64,000 nt of DNA. Origin: Blepharisma stoltei (Eukaryota; Ciliophora; Heterotrichea; Heterotrichida; Blepharismidae). The position numbers were made by a program, and so were the translations under genes. The first letter of the stretch is position 1; every line of letters starts with the position of its first letter. Where the stretch lies: assembly GCA_914767885.1 (NCBI GenBank), contig CAJZBQ010000020.1, positions 1 to 64,000 on the forward strand, read 5' to 3'. The notes below the pieces were generated by a model. The model ran no database searches. It had not been told where the DNA came from and saw only the letters and a program-made list of their open reading frames with translations. This document shows positions 24,494-34,248 of the stretch, piece by piece.

Positions 24494-24943
24494 ATGTCGT
24501 GGCAAGCCTTCATCGATTGCTATCTCCTCAGCGAACTTAATATGAAAAACGAATGAGAATCAACAAGCTGCATTGATCATGCAGCGATTCTTTCACTTTA
24601 TGATATAAAGGTGCTGGCTTTAATCCCTGATTTATCACTGAGTGAATATATGATCGATTACTATTCTGTGAACGAAATCGATATGATACGATCAGTTTTG
24701 AATTTCCAATCGACTTTTGAAATAGTTATAAGAATTAATAATGAAAGATACTCTTTAGTTTCTAATAAAAACTCAAGAATTTAATTATGGAAACCAGGAG
24801 GAGGTGCTTGAATTTTTAAAACCTCTCAGACAATTATATTTGCTAGTTGGAATTTCGAATTAAAATCTGAAAATGAGAATCGTTTTCTTTGTTATGAGAA
24901 ATGCAATAGTTTGGCTGCCTACTTAATAAGCATTGGATACTAA
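24494..24943 (+). CDS. Profilin-like protein with in-frame TAA
   Basis: ATG 24494 gives the profilin-type N-terminus MSWQAFIDCYLL. The sequence ends KCNSLAAYLISIGY, close to the profilin C-terminal helix ending in -L-x-x-x-G-[FY]. Between them are E-I-D-M-I and a G-G-G-A-W-I-F region that fits the family. Total length is 149 codons, normal for profilin. Two TGA codons read as Trp. Codon 97 (24782-24784) is TAA, in frame, exactly between two segments that align without a gap, so this copy is either a pseudogene or carries a point error. Profilins bind monomeric actin, poly-proline and phosphoinositides in the cytosol. Confidence 0.65.
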
Positions 24944-26965
24944 TTAAAATTGCTTTTAATCTGAATAAATATAGTTACCTAGTTTGCATATGAGCAAGCA
25001 TAGCTTATATTTATAGCCTAGCATAAATCAAAAGTTTAATTACACTTAAGAGTCCAATTAGATGGATAGCAAATATACATTGGCTTATATTTATTAGCCA
25101 TGATATATATTATAATATAAACTTTAAATTAGTTCTTTAAGAAAATTGTATTCTAAAAATTTAATATGACTGCTAAAATATGCTACCTACAAAACTGGAA
25201 TAACTAAGCGCATTATACATAGTATGCGCTTCTCCTGATAGTTAATTTGACAAATCACAAATAAGCTCATCTAATAGTAATTTAAATCCAACCCTATATT
25301 TCTGGCAATTTCACAGGCTATTAAAGATGCAATTTAAAAATTACTGCAATAAAATTCTCTAACTTTCCCTCTTAAGAGAGAAAAAAACGTTTGTTTGTAA
25401 CCAAGGGGCTAATTTATTTTTAAAAAACTTATATATAAATTTATATTAAATTGTTTTTTGTCACTCAGAAGATGAATAAAAGCACATTGAAGTAAGTGCA
25501 GTTTAGCTGCTAAGAGAGTATTTCTATAATTTTAAAGCTAGGACTGATTAATTGATTTAGAATTAATGAAGGCTCGATCTATCTACCTGATCGACAAACA
25601 ATAAAATAAAGTTTTCTATTGAATGCGGAAGTTAGAGTATAAAGGTAATTAAATTGATATTTGACTCTTAAAAAGAGAATAAAAGATGCTAAAATTCCAA
25701 AATTGATTAAGTAATATTGCAGTAGGGATCTTAAAAGCTTTATTTAACGCAGAGGTATCAGTTAAGATTTAATGAAAAAATATCCATGAATATTTAAGAC
25801 CGATTAAAGACTTTATAGCACACTCATGCTTATTTTCATTGCATTAATAATGAGACTTGATATAATCTCTTTAGCTAATTTTAAATTTTATTAAAAATTG
25901 ATCATTTTCTCACAGATGTCCTTTAATTATATATTAAATTATTTTGTATTCACATACTCTATTAAGGCTTAAATCTTAAGATTATTAGACCTAAAATAAA
26001 AAATCTTAAAGCTAGGGAGTTCAAGAATGCTTGTAAAGTAATTTAAAATTTGTGGGTTTTTGATGCATTCTTGGGTTAATTACCGATTTTTAATATCATA
26101 AACTGATAAAAAAGTTGAATTATTGCTGCAGGCTATACTATAAAGAAATCGAGTGTCTATATCTTTTTGAGGCTCATATTTGTAAGATGAAATCAGCATT
26201 TATTTTAATCAAAATTTAAGTCAAATTTTAATGAATATAAAATTTTAATAATCGAAATTCTCATAATAGCAGATTTATTGCCTATTAAGAAATTCTGTAG
26301 CTTAGTTTGGACAAAAATGCAGCGATCAAATTTTAAATTTACTCAATTCTCAATAAAGTTTAATTTTTATAATTCCAGACCTCAATATAATAGCCGGCAC
26401 TGATCGGTTTCAATATTATATTTATCACCAAAATACTAGCAACAGGAAGTTTTATTTATAACAAGAAATTTGCTTGCGCTATACACTATAGGAAACTCAA
26501 GGAAAATGGCTATAAATGAGCTGCATGCTGCACAATTCCAAAGGTATGGAAAACATGAATAATAACATCATTACAAATGCAGTTATTTCATGATTAAATC
26601 GTGTTAGAATCTCAAGCAAATTTGAATAAAATAGATTACTAGTTTTAAATTTATATAAAACTTTTTAATTAAAATTAGATGCCTCGTAAAAGCAATAATT
26701 TTTTGTGAACTCATATAGAATGGATGATTCATTTCTTTCAATCTCAGAATTTTTCTATATATTTCCTAATTCTGAAAAATAATTCTTTAGCCTTTGACAA
26801 TTAATTTATGAAATAATATAGAATTCGTTCAATACTCAATTTTTTATATTTTTAGTTTTATAATAATTGAGGAAGATGTGCCAAGTATTCTTATGCCTTG
26901 TTCAATTTGATAATATAATTTATCTAAAGAATTACATATTAAAATGAAATTCTATAAATATTAAA
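24944..26965. other. AT-rich DNA, nothing recognised
   Basis: About 2 kb with no open frame of convincing length in either strand under TGA=Trp, and no repeat structure that I could detect by eye. Confidence 0.4.
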
Positions 26966-27412
26966 ATGGGCAGCTCGAAACCTATCCATTACGATGATCC
27001 AGTACCGTCCAACTTCGAAATATCTCCTGAAGTTAAATTAAAGTTTAGACTGGAAGACAAAGTTAAAAAGCTATTTATCTATGGGAATGATCAAGAAGCA
27101 GCCATTATATGATTTGTCTGCTTAATAGGCGATCTTGAAGGTGATGAGTATTATTTCGTTCCAACAAAAGTAGATAATCATTTTATTTCAAATATAACTA
27201 CAGCGGAAAAGATAGCCTTAAGATGCAATTATGATAAAAAGTCGATTTCAAATGATGCCGTCCAAATTTTAGATGAAGTTAATATTGATGGGAAAAATGT
27301 TAAAGACCTTATCCAAGCTGTTCAGCAGCTTAAAGATTTCAACAGCATATATGATTTATTAAAAGAAACACTAGAAAACTTAGGTGCTTCTTCCAAATGG
27401 TATTATCGATAG
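26966..27412 (+). CDS. Small family protein, member 1 (148 aa)
   Basis: ATG 26966 opens a 149-codon frame to TAG 27410-27412, with one TGA read as Trp (AAIIWFVCLIGD). It begins MGSSK, a possible N-myristoylation signal. No known domain is recognised. Two similar-sized genes follow on the same strand. The leader TGAAATTCTATAAATAT just upstream is shared almost exactly with member 2, suggesting a duplicated promoter or 5' UTR. Shared features of the three are small size, an acidic pattern with E-Y-Y/F-F-V/I ... SK motifs and a YxxL-type C-terminus. Confidence 0.6.
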
Positions 27413-27860
27413 CTGAGGAATAATATTAGATTTTAAGTAATGCAGAAAAACTTTTAATTGCTAGTATAAATATTAGATAGATAAATCATAACTTTAGAAT
27501 CTTTATTCAAGCAAAGCTATACTTTTAAAAATTTTAAAATTAGTCCATTTTTGTAGAATTTTAATTTATAGTTTGCATCTTAGAAGGTAAATTTAATTTT
27601 CAATATAATTCCTTATTAAGTTAATGATCACTTTTGAAATTATCTCTACTCAGGCATTATCTTTATAGCTGTAGCATATATCATAACCTAAAATTTATAT
27701 GATTACAGAGAAGCATAAAGCTGAAGCTCACTATATGCGCTAAAGCAATAAATTCTTAGAAGACTGCAAGGAGTAAGAAATGTCCAAAAAATCGATTATT
27801 AGAGAATTATACTTCTCTCCAAATAAATTATGCTATTTTTGAAATTCTATAAATATAAAA

Positions 27861-28310
27861 ATGGGCTGCATGTCTTCAAAAGGAGTAAAGGGAGGTGATA
27901 TTGAACCAGAGCAAAAAATAACAATTGAGTTAAAAAAATCCCCTGAAGTGGTATGTGAATGATTCAATGGAGATAAAGTTGAGACAATAACGATGTTTCA
28001 AGCCGATATGAATCCTGAACAAATATATAATATTTTTACTATTAAAAACACTGAAGGAGAATTATGTTATCTTGTCTCATCAAAATTTGAAGGGAATACT
28101 GAAGAAAAAGGTACAAATTATTTGATGACTGATTTGAAATGTTGCCATAAGTATGCAAATAATCAGAAGCCTAATGAAAATCCAAAGGAATTAAAATGTA
28201 AATCACTGAAAGAAAAGACCCTAATTGAAGTCACTAAGGCTCTTCCAAACAAATGACCGGATAAAAGTAGCAGAAGCTGTGCCGACGAGATTTATAATAG
28301 TCTTAATTAG
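27861..28310 (+). CDS. Small family protein, member 2 (149 aa)
   Basis: ATG 27861 begins MGCMSSKG, a good candidate for N-myristoylation plus cysteine palmitoylation. Two TGA codons read as Trp (VCEWFNGD and NKWPDKS), after which the frame runs to TAG 28308-28310. The end (CADEIYNSLN) matches member 3 (CRDYANGIYNSLK). A standard-code translation would stop early, so the C-terminal segment is easily missed. Function unknown; a membrane-associated location is inferred only from the N-terminus. Confidence 0.65.
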
Positions 28311-28671
28311 AAAATTATTTATGTTTTATATTTACAATATTAGATATCTTTACAATATAATCAATAAAATTCAATTATTTACAGAAACAAACAAAGTTTT
28401 TGTCTTGAAAAATTATATTGTTATCACTTATCTAAATGGCCAAATTTTTCTAAGATTGAATAAAATTTCTAAAAACATTGGATTTTGCTAAATTTGAGTT
28501 AGCTTGCTTTCTATATTTTAAAACCTCAACTATAATCTAGCAAAATATTATGTTCACTTTCAACCAAGAGTATATAATATCTCTTTTTATCTTAAGCCAT
28601 TTTATCTGTGTCTTATCTTGGTTCTACAAATCCATTTTCGATTTAGATCCTATTCTATAAAAATTAATTAA

Positions 28672-29145
28672 ATGTGTTTCAAATACAAGAAATACAAGAA
28701 AGATCATGAGGACACTCCGATTAAAAAGGATGGCTCTGGTTTAGAATGCCCTCAAGACCAAAGAGTCGCTCCTGAAATAGACGAACTTTATAGCCAATCA
28801 AACAATGTTACTGAAGCGTACATTTATGGTGACAATACATTTGGCGAGCATTTATGGATCGTTTGTAAAATTCGGGCTAACAGCGGGGATGAATATTTTT
28901 TTATTTCTTCTAAATCAAAGGCTAAACATATTTCTTACTATACATTACGCCGCGAAACTGCTGTTAGATTGGGAAATCTTGAATATAAAAACTATAAAAG
29001 TGCCGTACTTAAAAAATTCAAGTCTTTGAGGGATACTCGTGTCAGCAGTCTAAACCAAATTGTCCAAAAGTGCACCAAAAATTATAATTATTTCAAAGCT
29101 AACTGCAGGGATTATGCAAATGGCATTTATAACAGTTTAAAATAG
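28672..29145 (+). CDS. Small family protein, member 3 (157 aa)
   Basis: The frame from ATG 28672 to TAG 29143-29145 is open without TGA. The N-terminus (MCFKYKKYKK) lacks the MG start of members 1 and 2 but keeps a Cys and is basic. The core GEHLWIVCKIRANSGDEYFF corresponds to WFVCLIGDLEGDEYYF of member 1. The C-terminus C-R-D-Y-A-N-G-I-Y-N-S-L matches member 2. A Cys followed by R-D-Y-A near the end is reminiscent of NlpC/P60- or LRAT-like proteins, but the catalytic His context is not clear and I do not claim it. Confidence 0.65.
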   Translation: MCFKYKKYKKDHEDTPIKKDGSGLECPQDQRVAPEIDELYSQSNNVTEAYIYGDNTFGEHLWIVCKIRANSGDEYFFISSKSKAKHISYYTLRRETAVRLGNLEYKNYKSAVLKKFKSLRDTRVSSLNQIVQKCTKNYNYFKANCRDYANGIYNSLK

Positions 29146-29745
29146 TTTAGTCGATAAATAATATTCTTTTCTTATTGCATATCTATGAATATAGCTTTAG
29201 TATTTTAGTCATATAGCTAGAACCAATATTACTAGGTAGATTTAATTAGATTAACTATGTATATTTTAGTCTCTATTCCGCTCAAGGTAGTTTTAGACAG
29301 GGTCAAACCTCCGATTTTTCGGTATTGATGATTTACTCCATGGTCCAGGTTACGCGGATTTTGCTGAAACCTCCAGCCAGATCATTCTTTATGCGAAGAT
29401 TTCTTTAAAATGGAGAGACTTGCATCTGGAATCCGGTCGAATCTACAATCCCTTTTCCCCTGTTACCTCAAAAAAAGAATTCAAAAGCTTTCCTATTCAG
29501 GACAGACCTTCAAGCAGTTTAGGCAGGTACGCTGTCTCTTTCATAAACCCAATTTGAGCTTGGATACTGTTGGTAAATAACTGCCACTCGAGCCCAGACC
29601 ATTATCCAGCTGAATAGCTCTGGTCTTCTTTCCTCGAGGATAGCCCAATCCTTTGGGAACTTCTTATACCTAGATACGTAGGACGCTCATCACTGATTTA
29701 TAGAAAGTCACTTTTTATTTTAACAAATTTCCAAAAAGACTTATA
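29146..29745. other. Intergenic, contains a GC-rich block 29290-29700
   Basis: The sequence changes abruptly from AT-rich to GC-richer at about 29280-29700, like the SINE-like bodies elsewhere in the window. I could not identify its start motif or target-site duplication, so I leave it as a possible degenerate element. Confidence 0.35.
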
Positions 29746-30617
29746 ATGCCATGAGCTACCCAAACGAGATGATGTGAACGTTCAGTAAGCATAATTAAAG
29801 AGATTCTTGATGATAGTTTTGAAGATTTTGTCGGTACAGAATTTATAGAAGATGTCCTTGATGAATGCATTGACTATTATGCAAGCGAGGACGAAGATGA
29901 AGATTGACAATGCCCTTGATGATTACATTTACTAGCATGAAAGCGAGGTGAAGATTGATCAGAAGAAAGCTGAGATGAAGATGAAGAGACAGAAAATGAG
30001 AGAGAAGAATGCTGGGAAATTGGGAGCTGATTATGACACACAATCAATCAGTTCGTAAGTAGAAGAATTGGGAGATAAGAAATAGGGGAAATAATTAGAG
30101 GAGACAAATAAAGCAGAAAATTTTGAGGCGGGTAGTAGCCGCAAACTTTTGGGTGAAGAAAGATGACGGAAGATGGGTCTAAAGAAGAATATAAAAAAGA
30201 AACAAAAAATGGACCAAGTCTAAACCCAAAGACAAATCCAAAGACAAACCCAAAGATACATCAAAAAATGAGCCAAAAGATGAGCTCAAAGATGAGCACA
30301 AAAGATGAGCCCGAAGATACACCCAAAGATACACCCAAAGATACACCCTAAGATACACCCAAAGATACACCCAAAGATGAATCCAAGTATGAATAAAAGA
30401 TGAACCTAAAGATGAACACAAATATGAGCCCAAATATGAACCCAAAGATGAGCCTAAAGATGAATCGAATGATGAGTTCGATAACGAATATGAAAATAAA
30501 GACAAGGTTGAGCAGAAAAAAGTGTTAAGAAAGAGGGAAAAAATAATTAAGATGCTTAAAGGCCTGGGTAGCCCCGCCGATGAATAAAAAGTAATTAAAA
30601 CAGATAGGCTGCTCGTC
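29746..30617 (+). pseudogene. Decayed acidic / KDEP-repeat ORF region
   Basis: From ATG 29746 a frame read with many TGA=Trp runs to TAA 30076-30078 (110 codons), rich in D, E and W. From 30163 a second frame encodes repeated K-D-T-P and K-D-E-P units. It is broken by TAA at 30349-30351 and near 30394 and by a one-base shift, then continues as KDEPKDEHKYEPKYE to TAA near 30588. Repeated stops and the shift make it look like a degraded low-complexity protein gene. The opposite-strand open frame here is only a shadow of the repeat. Confidence 0.4.
30318..30383 (+). repeat. 12-bp tandem repeat AAAGATACACCC
   Basis: About five to six units of AAAGATACACCC, with AAAGATGAGCCC-type variants before and after (30280-30320 and 30400-30470). 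In one frame they encode K-D-T-P / K-D-E-P. Confidence 0.8.
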
Positions 30618-30910
30618 ACTTGCTACATTATGAATAGTATTGCTAGCTTAATTGAAAAAGAGGCTGAAAAAAAAGTATTGCCGCTCATGTGACACTATTT
30701 ATAGTTAGTTTAATATGTCATATGACTTCAGGCTGCATTGAACTCACCTGGACTATGAACTTTACTAAATTCGTTAAGTTGCCTCTTTCAAAATCAACAC
30801 AATGAGTAGATATGATAGAGTGCATATTATCATTTGTCATTATTGATTATAACAATGCTATCTCTATATTTGAAGCTCTTATAGCTTTTTCCTATATTTT
30901 TTGCTTCTTT

Positions 30911-31093
30911 CTATTTTTCCCCTTTCTTCCACAATGCTGCTTCTGCTTGACTTTTTGCTTTAGTTTCTACTCTTTTCCTTAAAGTTTTTTGCTTTTCTCT
31001 GGATGGATAATTAAATTTTGGCGTCTTAGTTCGGGCATACACCTTCGGGCTCTTATTATATCCGGTAAGGCTTTCAAACTCAGAAATAGACAT
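30911..31093 (-). CDS. Hypothetical short basic protein (60 aa)
   Basis: ATG at 31093 opens a 60-residue frame ending at TAG 30911-30913. The protein is Lys/Arg-rich with a predicted helical C-terminal half (KQKTLRKRVETKAKSQAEAA). No family is recognised, and the only support is ATG-to-TAG integrity and composition. Confidence 0.3.
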   Translation of the reverse strand: MSISEFESLTGYNKSPKVYARTKTPKFNYPSREKQKTLRKRVETKAKSQAEAALWKKGEK

Positions 31094-32338
31094 CTATGCT
31101 AGACAGCAACTCTAGTAATGTACAGAGTCTAGTCTTAGCCTGCTTTCAAAATTAGATTTTACCTAGAGGGAAAATAAGATTAAAGAGTTGAAAAGAAGAA
31201 ACCAAGCATATCGGCAATATTAGGATAATCTGGTAAGTCTCAAATTTTACGCTCTTCCTTTTTGTGAGCCAACCAAAAATATTATTTTTTTTGAATTTTG
31301 CCGAACCTTCGTTCACTCATCGACCACAAGCAATGCCAGATAAAAAGCATTCCTGCCTACTCAAAACTGGAGCCTCGAACTAATAAGGAAGCGTTGGAAG
31401 AGGAGGCGACGCTTCGGATGTCCATGGTATCAGAGACCAAGTAGGAGACAAGCGTTGTTACAATATAGCTTTAGCCTTCCTTTAATTAACTTAACTTAAG
31501 GGCTCTTCTCTTGATGAGCTTCATTTACTTGCGTGCTTTGTTCCGCAACTAAATTCTCGTCTATAGGACATTAAGTTGCCCGATTGTGTGACAATAGTCA
31601 GGTATAAATTATTTAAAACTTTTCCCTATTGCTTTACTGCCAATCCAGCGATCTCTTTTCTATTTCGAATTCTGTTTATTTCATCTTGACTATTTACTCT
31701 TGAAGTCTCATTTAATCAGCCTTATTTAGATCACAATTATAAATTTCAATGCAGTCATCAAGGATTTCAATAAGATACCCTGCATCTAAAATATATCAAA
31801 ATATCATCTAAAATTCTTTAAATTGTGCTTGCTCCTCATCTAGCTAAGTAGCTTTTGGCAGTTTAAGCCTTTTGGAAAATCCATAGAATAAAAAGTATGC
31901 TGCTATTTATCAACTTGTAAAGTTGACTAGAAAATTTATGTTGCCCAGACAAATCATAGATCGGACAAGCTAAATGAAGCCATGGCGATAATTATTAATT
32001 TTACTATAATGATTAATTTAAAATATAATTCAAAAAATTTTGAAGTGAATATTTCTTATACTTAGAATTTTTACTAAAAATTTCGGGCAAATATCAATCA
32101 AAAGAAAAAATTTTCTTTACAAAGACTAATTTTATCCAAAACCACAGTAAATTAATATATAAGATTTTCTACATAAAACAATTTAAGTACATCAACTAAC
32201 TAAAAAGCAAAATTTTGGATTATATTATTGAGTAATCTCTGCCAGCCGAAATCCAAATTTCAACCTTTTCTCGTTCTAATATAATCTCTAGGCAAAATAA
32301 TATTTATAATTGTAAATTTCTTTTATCCTTGGAGATAA
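31094..32338. other. Intergenic, GC-rich insert near 31270-31510
   Basis: No gene seen. A GC-richer block at about 31270-31500 ends in TTAATTAACTTAACTTAAG, which looks like a short-repeat tail of the SINE-like type. No duplication was found. The rest is AT-rich 5' flank of the PP4 gene. Confidence 0.35.
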
Positions 32339-34210
32339 ATGTCCACTTCAGATCTCGATCGTCAAATAGAACAGCTCCGTCGTTGTGAAATCATAAAAGA
32401 GTCTGAAGTCAAAGCTTTATGTCTTAAAGCCCGCGAAATTCTTTCAGAAGAAAGCAACGTTCAGCTAATTGCCGCACCTGTGACAGTCTGTGGAGACATC
32501 CACGGTCAATTTCATGATTTATGTGAACTTTTCATGGTAGGTGGAGAACTTCCTCTTACCAATTATCCCTTTTCCCTTATTTTCTGATAAATTATCATAT
32601 ATTTCCCTTATTCAGCATAAATTTAATATATCTTTTTATGGGCGACTTTGTCGACCGAGGCTTTAACAGCGTCGAAACCTTTCTCTTGATGCTTGCTTTA
32701 AAGGTCAGATACCCAGACAGGATCACCTTAATCAGAGGAAATCATGAAAGTCGTCAAATTACACAAGTCTATGGGTTCTACGACGAATGTTTAAGGAAAT
32801 ACGGCTCTGTCAATGTATGGAGATACTGCACAGAAGTCTTTGATTATTTAGCCTTAGCTGCACTTATTGATAATAGGATTTTTTGTGTTCATGGAGGGTT
32901 AAGTCCTACTATAAATACAATAGATGAGCTAAGAAATATTAATAGAAAACAAGAAGTCCCTCATGAAGGTACAATGTGTGATTTAATGTGGTCAGATCCT
33001 GAAGAAACTTGCTGCCAGAAATTTGATAAGAATTTTTCATTGTGTAACATTTTCTCGGGTTTACTCTCGAGACAATTGCTCGTCAAAAAACGAAAAATTC
33101 TATCAAATTTATAATAAGAAAAAACAAATCGAAAAAAATGCCCGAGGAGAATAATGTTCTGGTTAAATGCTACTGAGCTGAAGAAACTACTGGGTGGAGT
33201 GTAAGTCCAAGAGGTGCTGGATATTTATTTGGCAAAGATGTAGTCGCTAACTCCCCCTTTTTAAATTTGAACAAAAAAACTCTTCCAATTTTAAAGAGGA
33301 GTTAATTTTGTTTTAAAAAATTCTAAAAATTAAAAATAATATAAAATAAGCATATGTTTTTGGATTATAATTTATTTATGAAACATTATTCAAAGCAATT
33401 TAAAAAATATTCTATTTGAATTTTTTTTAAAATTAGATATTAAATCTTTCCTTTTTTCAAAAGGTGGTTAAAGACCAAAGAGAGAAGTAAGTGGAACAAC
33501 GATAACAATATTGAGCTTATTGCAAGAGCTCACCAGTTGGTAATGGAAGGGTATAAAAGTATGTTTGGAGATACACTGGTGACTGTATGGTCTGCCCCTA
33601 ATTACTGCTATTAACATAACATTAACTTAAATTATCGAAAAGCTCACTGTCAGGATCCGAAAATCCTTAAATGCTATAATCGCCCTGCTTGCAACAATCG
33701 TATGTAAGCGGGGTTTCTTCTGTAAAATTTGAAAATTAAATTTTCTGGTCACCGGTCAGCCAAGATGAAATTCGTTGCCCAGGACGCACCTCCTGATATT
33801 GCGATGGGAAATGTTACCAATTTATCAGGAGGAGCCTCACTGATTTTGCAGGGAAATCCTTTTCCAACTCAGAACTTCATCTTCTTCCGAGGTAAAACCT
33901 TGACCTGGAATCAGCTGTGGTCGATATATCGCCCAAGCCAATTAAAAACTGGTCGGATACACATTCCTGAACGCAATTCTCCCTTCCAAAAGGTCCCTGG
34001 GCTCGGCCCAGCTACAGGTATTAAGTTTACGGGTTAGTTCGCCATGCCATTTTAATGTATATCCCTAATAACTGCTATAGATGCGGAAACGTTGCTGCTA
34101 TTTTAGAGCTAGACGAGCATCTTAATCGTAGCTATAAAACTTTTGAAGCAGCCCCCGCAGACGTCAGAGAGCCACCAAGCAAAAACCCAGCCATGGACTA
34201 TTTCCTCTAA
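32339..34210 (+). CDS. PPP4C: Serine/threonine protein phosphatase 4 catalytic subunit, four insertions
   Basis: The N-terminus ([14 protein letters not shown]) and C-terminus (...PAMDYFL, the methylated PP2A-type tail D-Y-F-L) are diagnostic of PP4. PPP-family motifs are GDIHG (residues 52-56), GDFVDRG (80-86), RGNHE (111-115) and HGGLSP. The gene is cut four times: 32564-32628, 33010-33188, 33248-33487 and 33612-34078. Removing these gives 921 nt, 306 aa, against about 307 aa for the animal enzyme, with no stop left and every junction matching the family (TNY-LFMG, EET-TGW, DVVA-KWN, APNYCY-RCGN). Stop TAA is at 34208-34210. Sec24 begins 38 bp downstream. PP4 is a nuclear/cytoplasmic phosphatase in DNA repair and centrosome or microtubule control. 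In this unedited state it cannot be expressed. Confidence 0.93.
32564..32628. other. 65-bp TA-bounded IES in PP4
   Basis: TATC at 32564-32567 is repeated at 32629-32632. Removing one repeat and the 61 bp between gives AAT TAT CTT TTT ATG GGC (N-Y-L-F-M-G), the conserved PP4 sequence. The segment contains an in-frame TAA, so it is not translated. Confidence 0.9.
33010..33188. mobile_element. 179-bp insertion with 11-bp direct repeats in PP4
   Basis: CTGAAGAAACT occurs at 32999-33009 and 33178-33188. Removing one copy plus the intervening DNA gives GAA GAA ACT ACT GGG TGG (E-E-T-T-G-W), as expected. The insert contains an imperfect foldback (AACATTTTCTCGGG against CCCGAGGAGAATAATGTT). It is shorter than the SINE-like elements and lacks their start, so its type is unclear. 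Confidence 0.85.
33248..33487. other. 240-bp TA-bounded IES in PP4
   Basis: TAA at 33248-33250 is repeated at 33488-33490. Joining them gives GTC GCT AAG TGG AAC (V-A-K-W-N). The left end (TAACTCCCCC) resembles the CTCCC end of the 390-bp MITE, but the rest does not, so it may be a relict of that family. Confidence 0.88.
33612..34078 (-). mobile_element. SINE-like element with 16-bp TSD in PP4
   Basis: CCCTAATTACTGCTAT (33596-33611) and CCCTAATAACTGCTAT (34063-34078) flank 467 bp. On the minus strand the insert starts ATTAAAATGGCATGGCG and ends in a TTAATG-type tail. The junction after removal reads CCT AAT TAC TGC TAT AGA TGC GGA (P-N-Y-C-Y-R-C-G), the conserved PP4 motif. Confidence 0.92.
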
Positions 34211-34248
34211 ATCCTTTTTAATATCATAACTCTTCACATAAATTTTAT

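Noticed and set aside
28225-28491. 88-codon ORF overlapping the second small family gene
   Set aside because: Different frame from the TGA=Trp continuation that restores the family C-terminus; AT-driven.
30179-30619. 146-codon open frame on the minus strand (Ser/Leu/Gly-rich)
   Set aside because: It is the antisense shadow of the 12-bp repeat region; composition follows the repeat and has no independent support.
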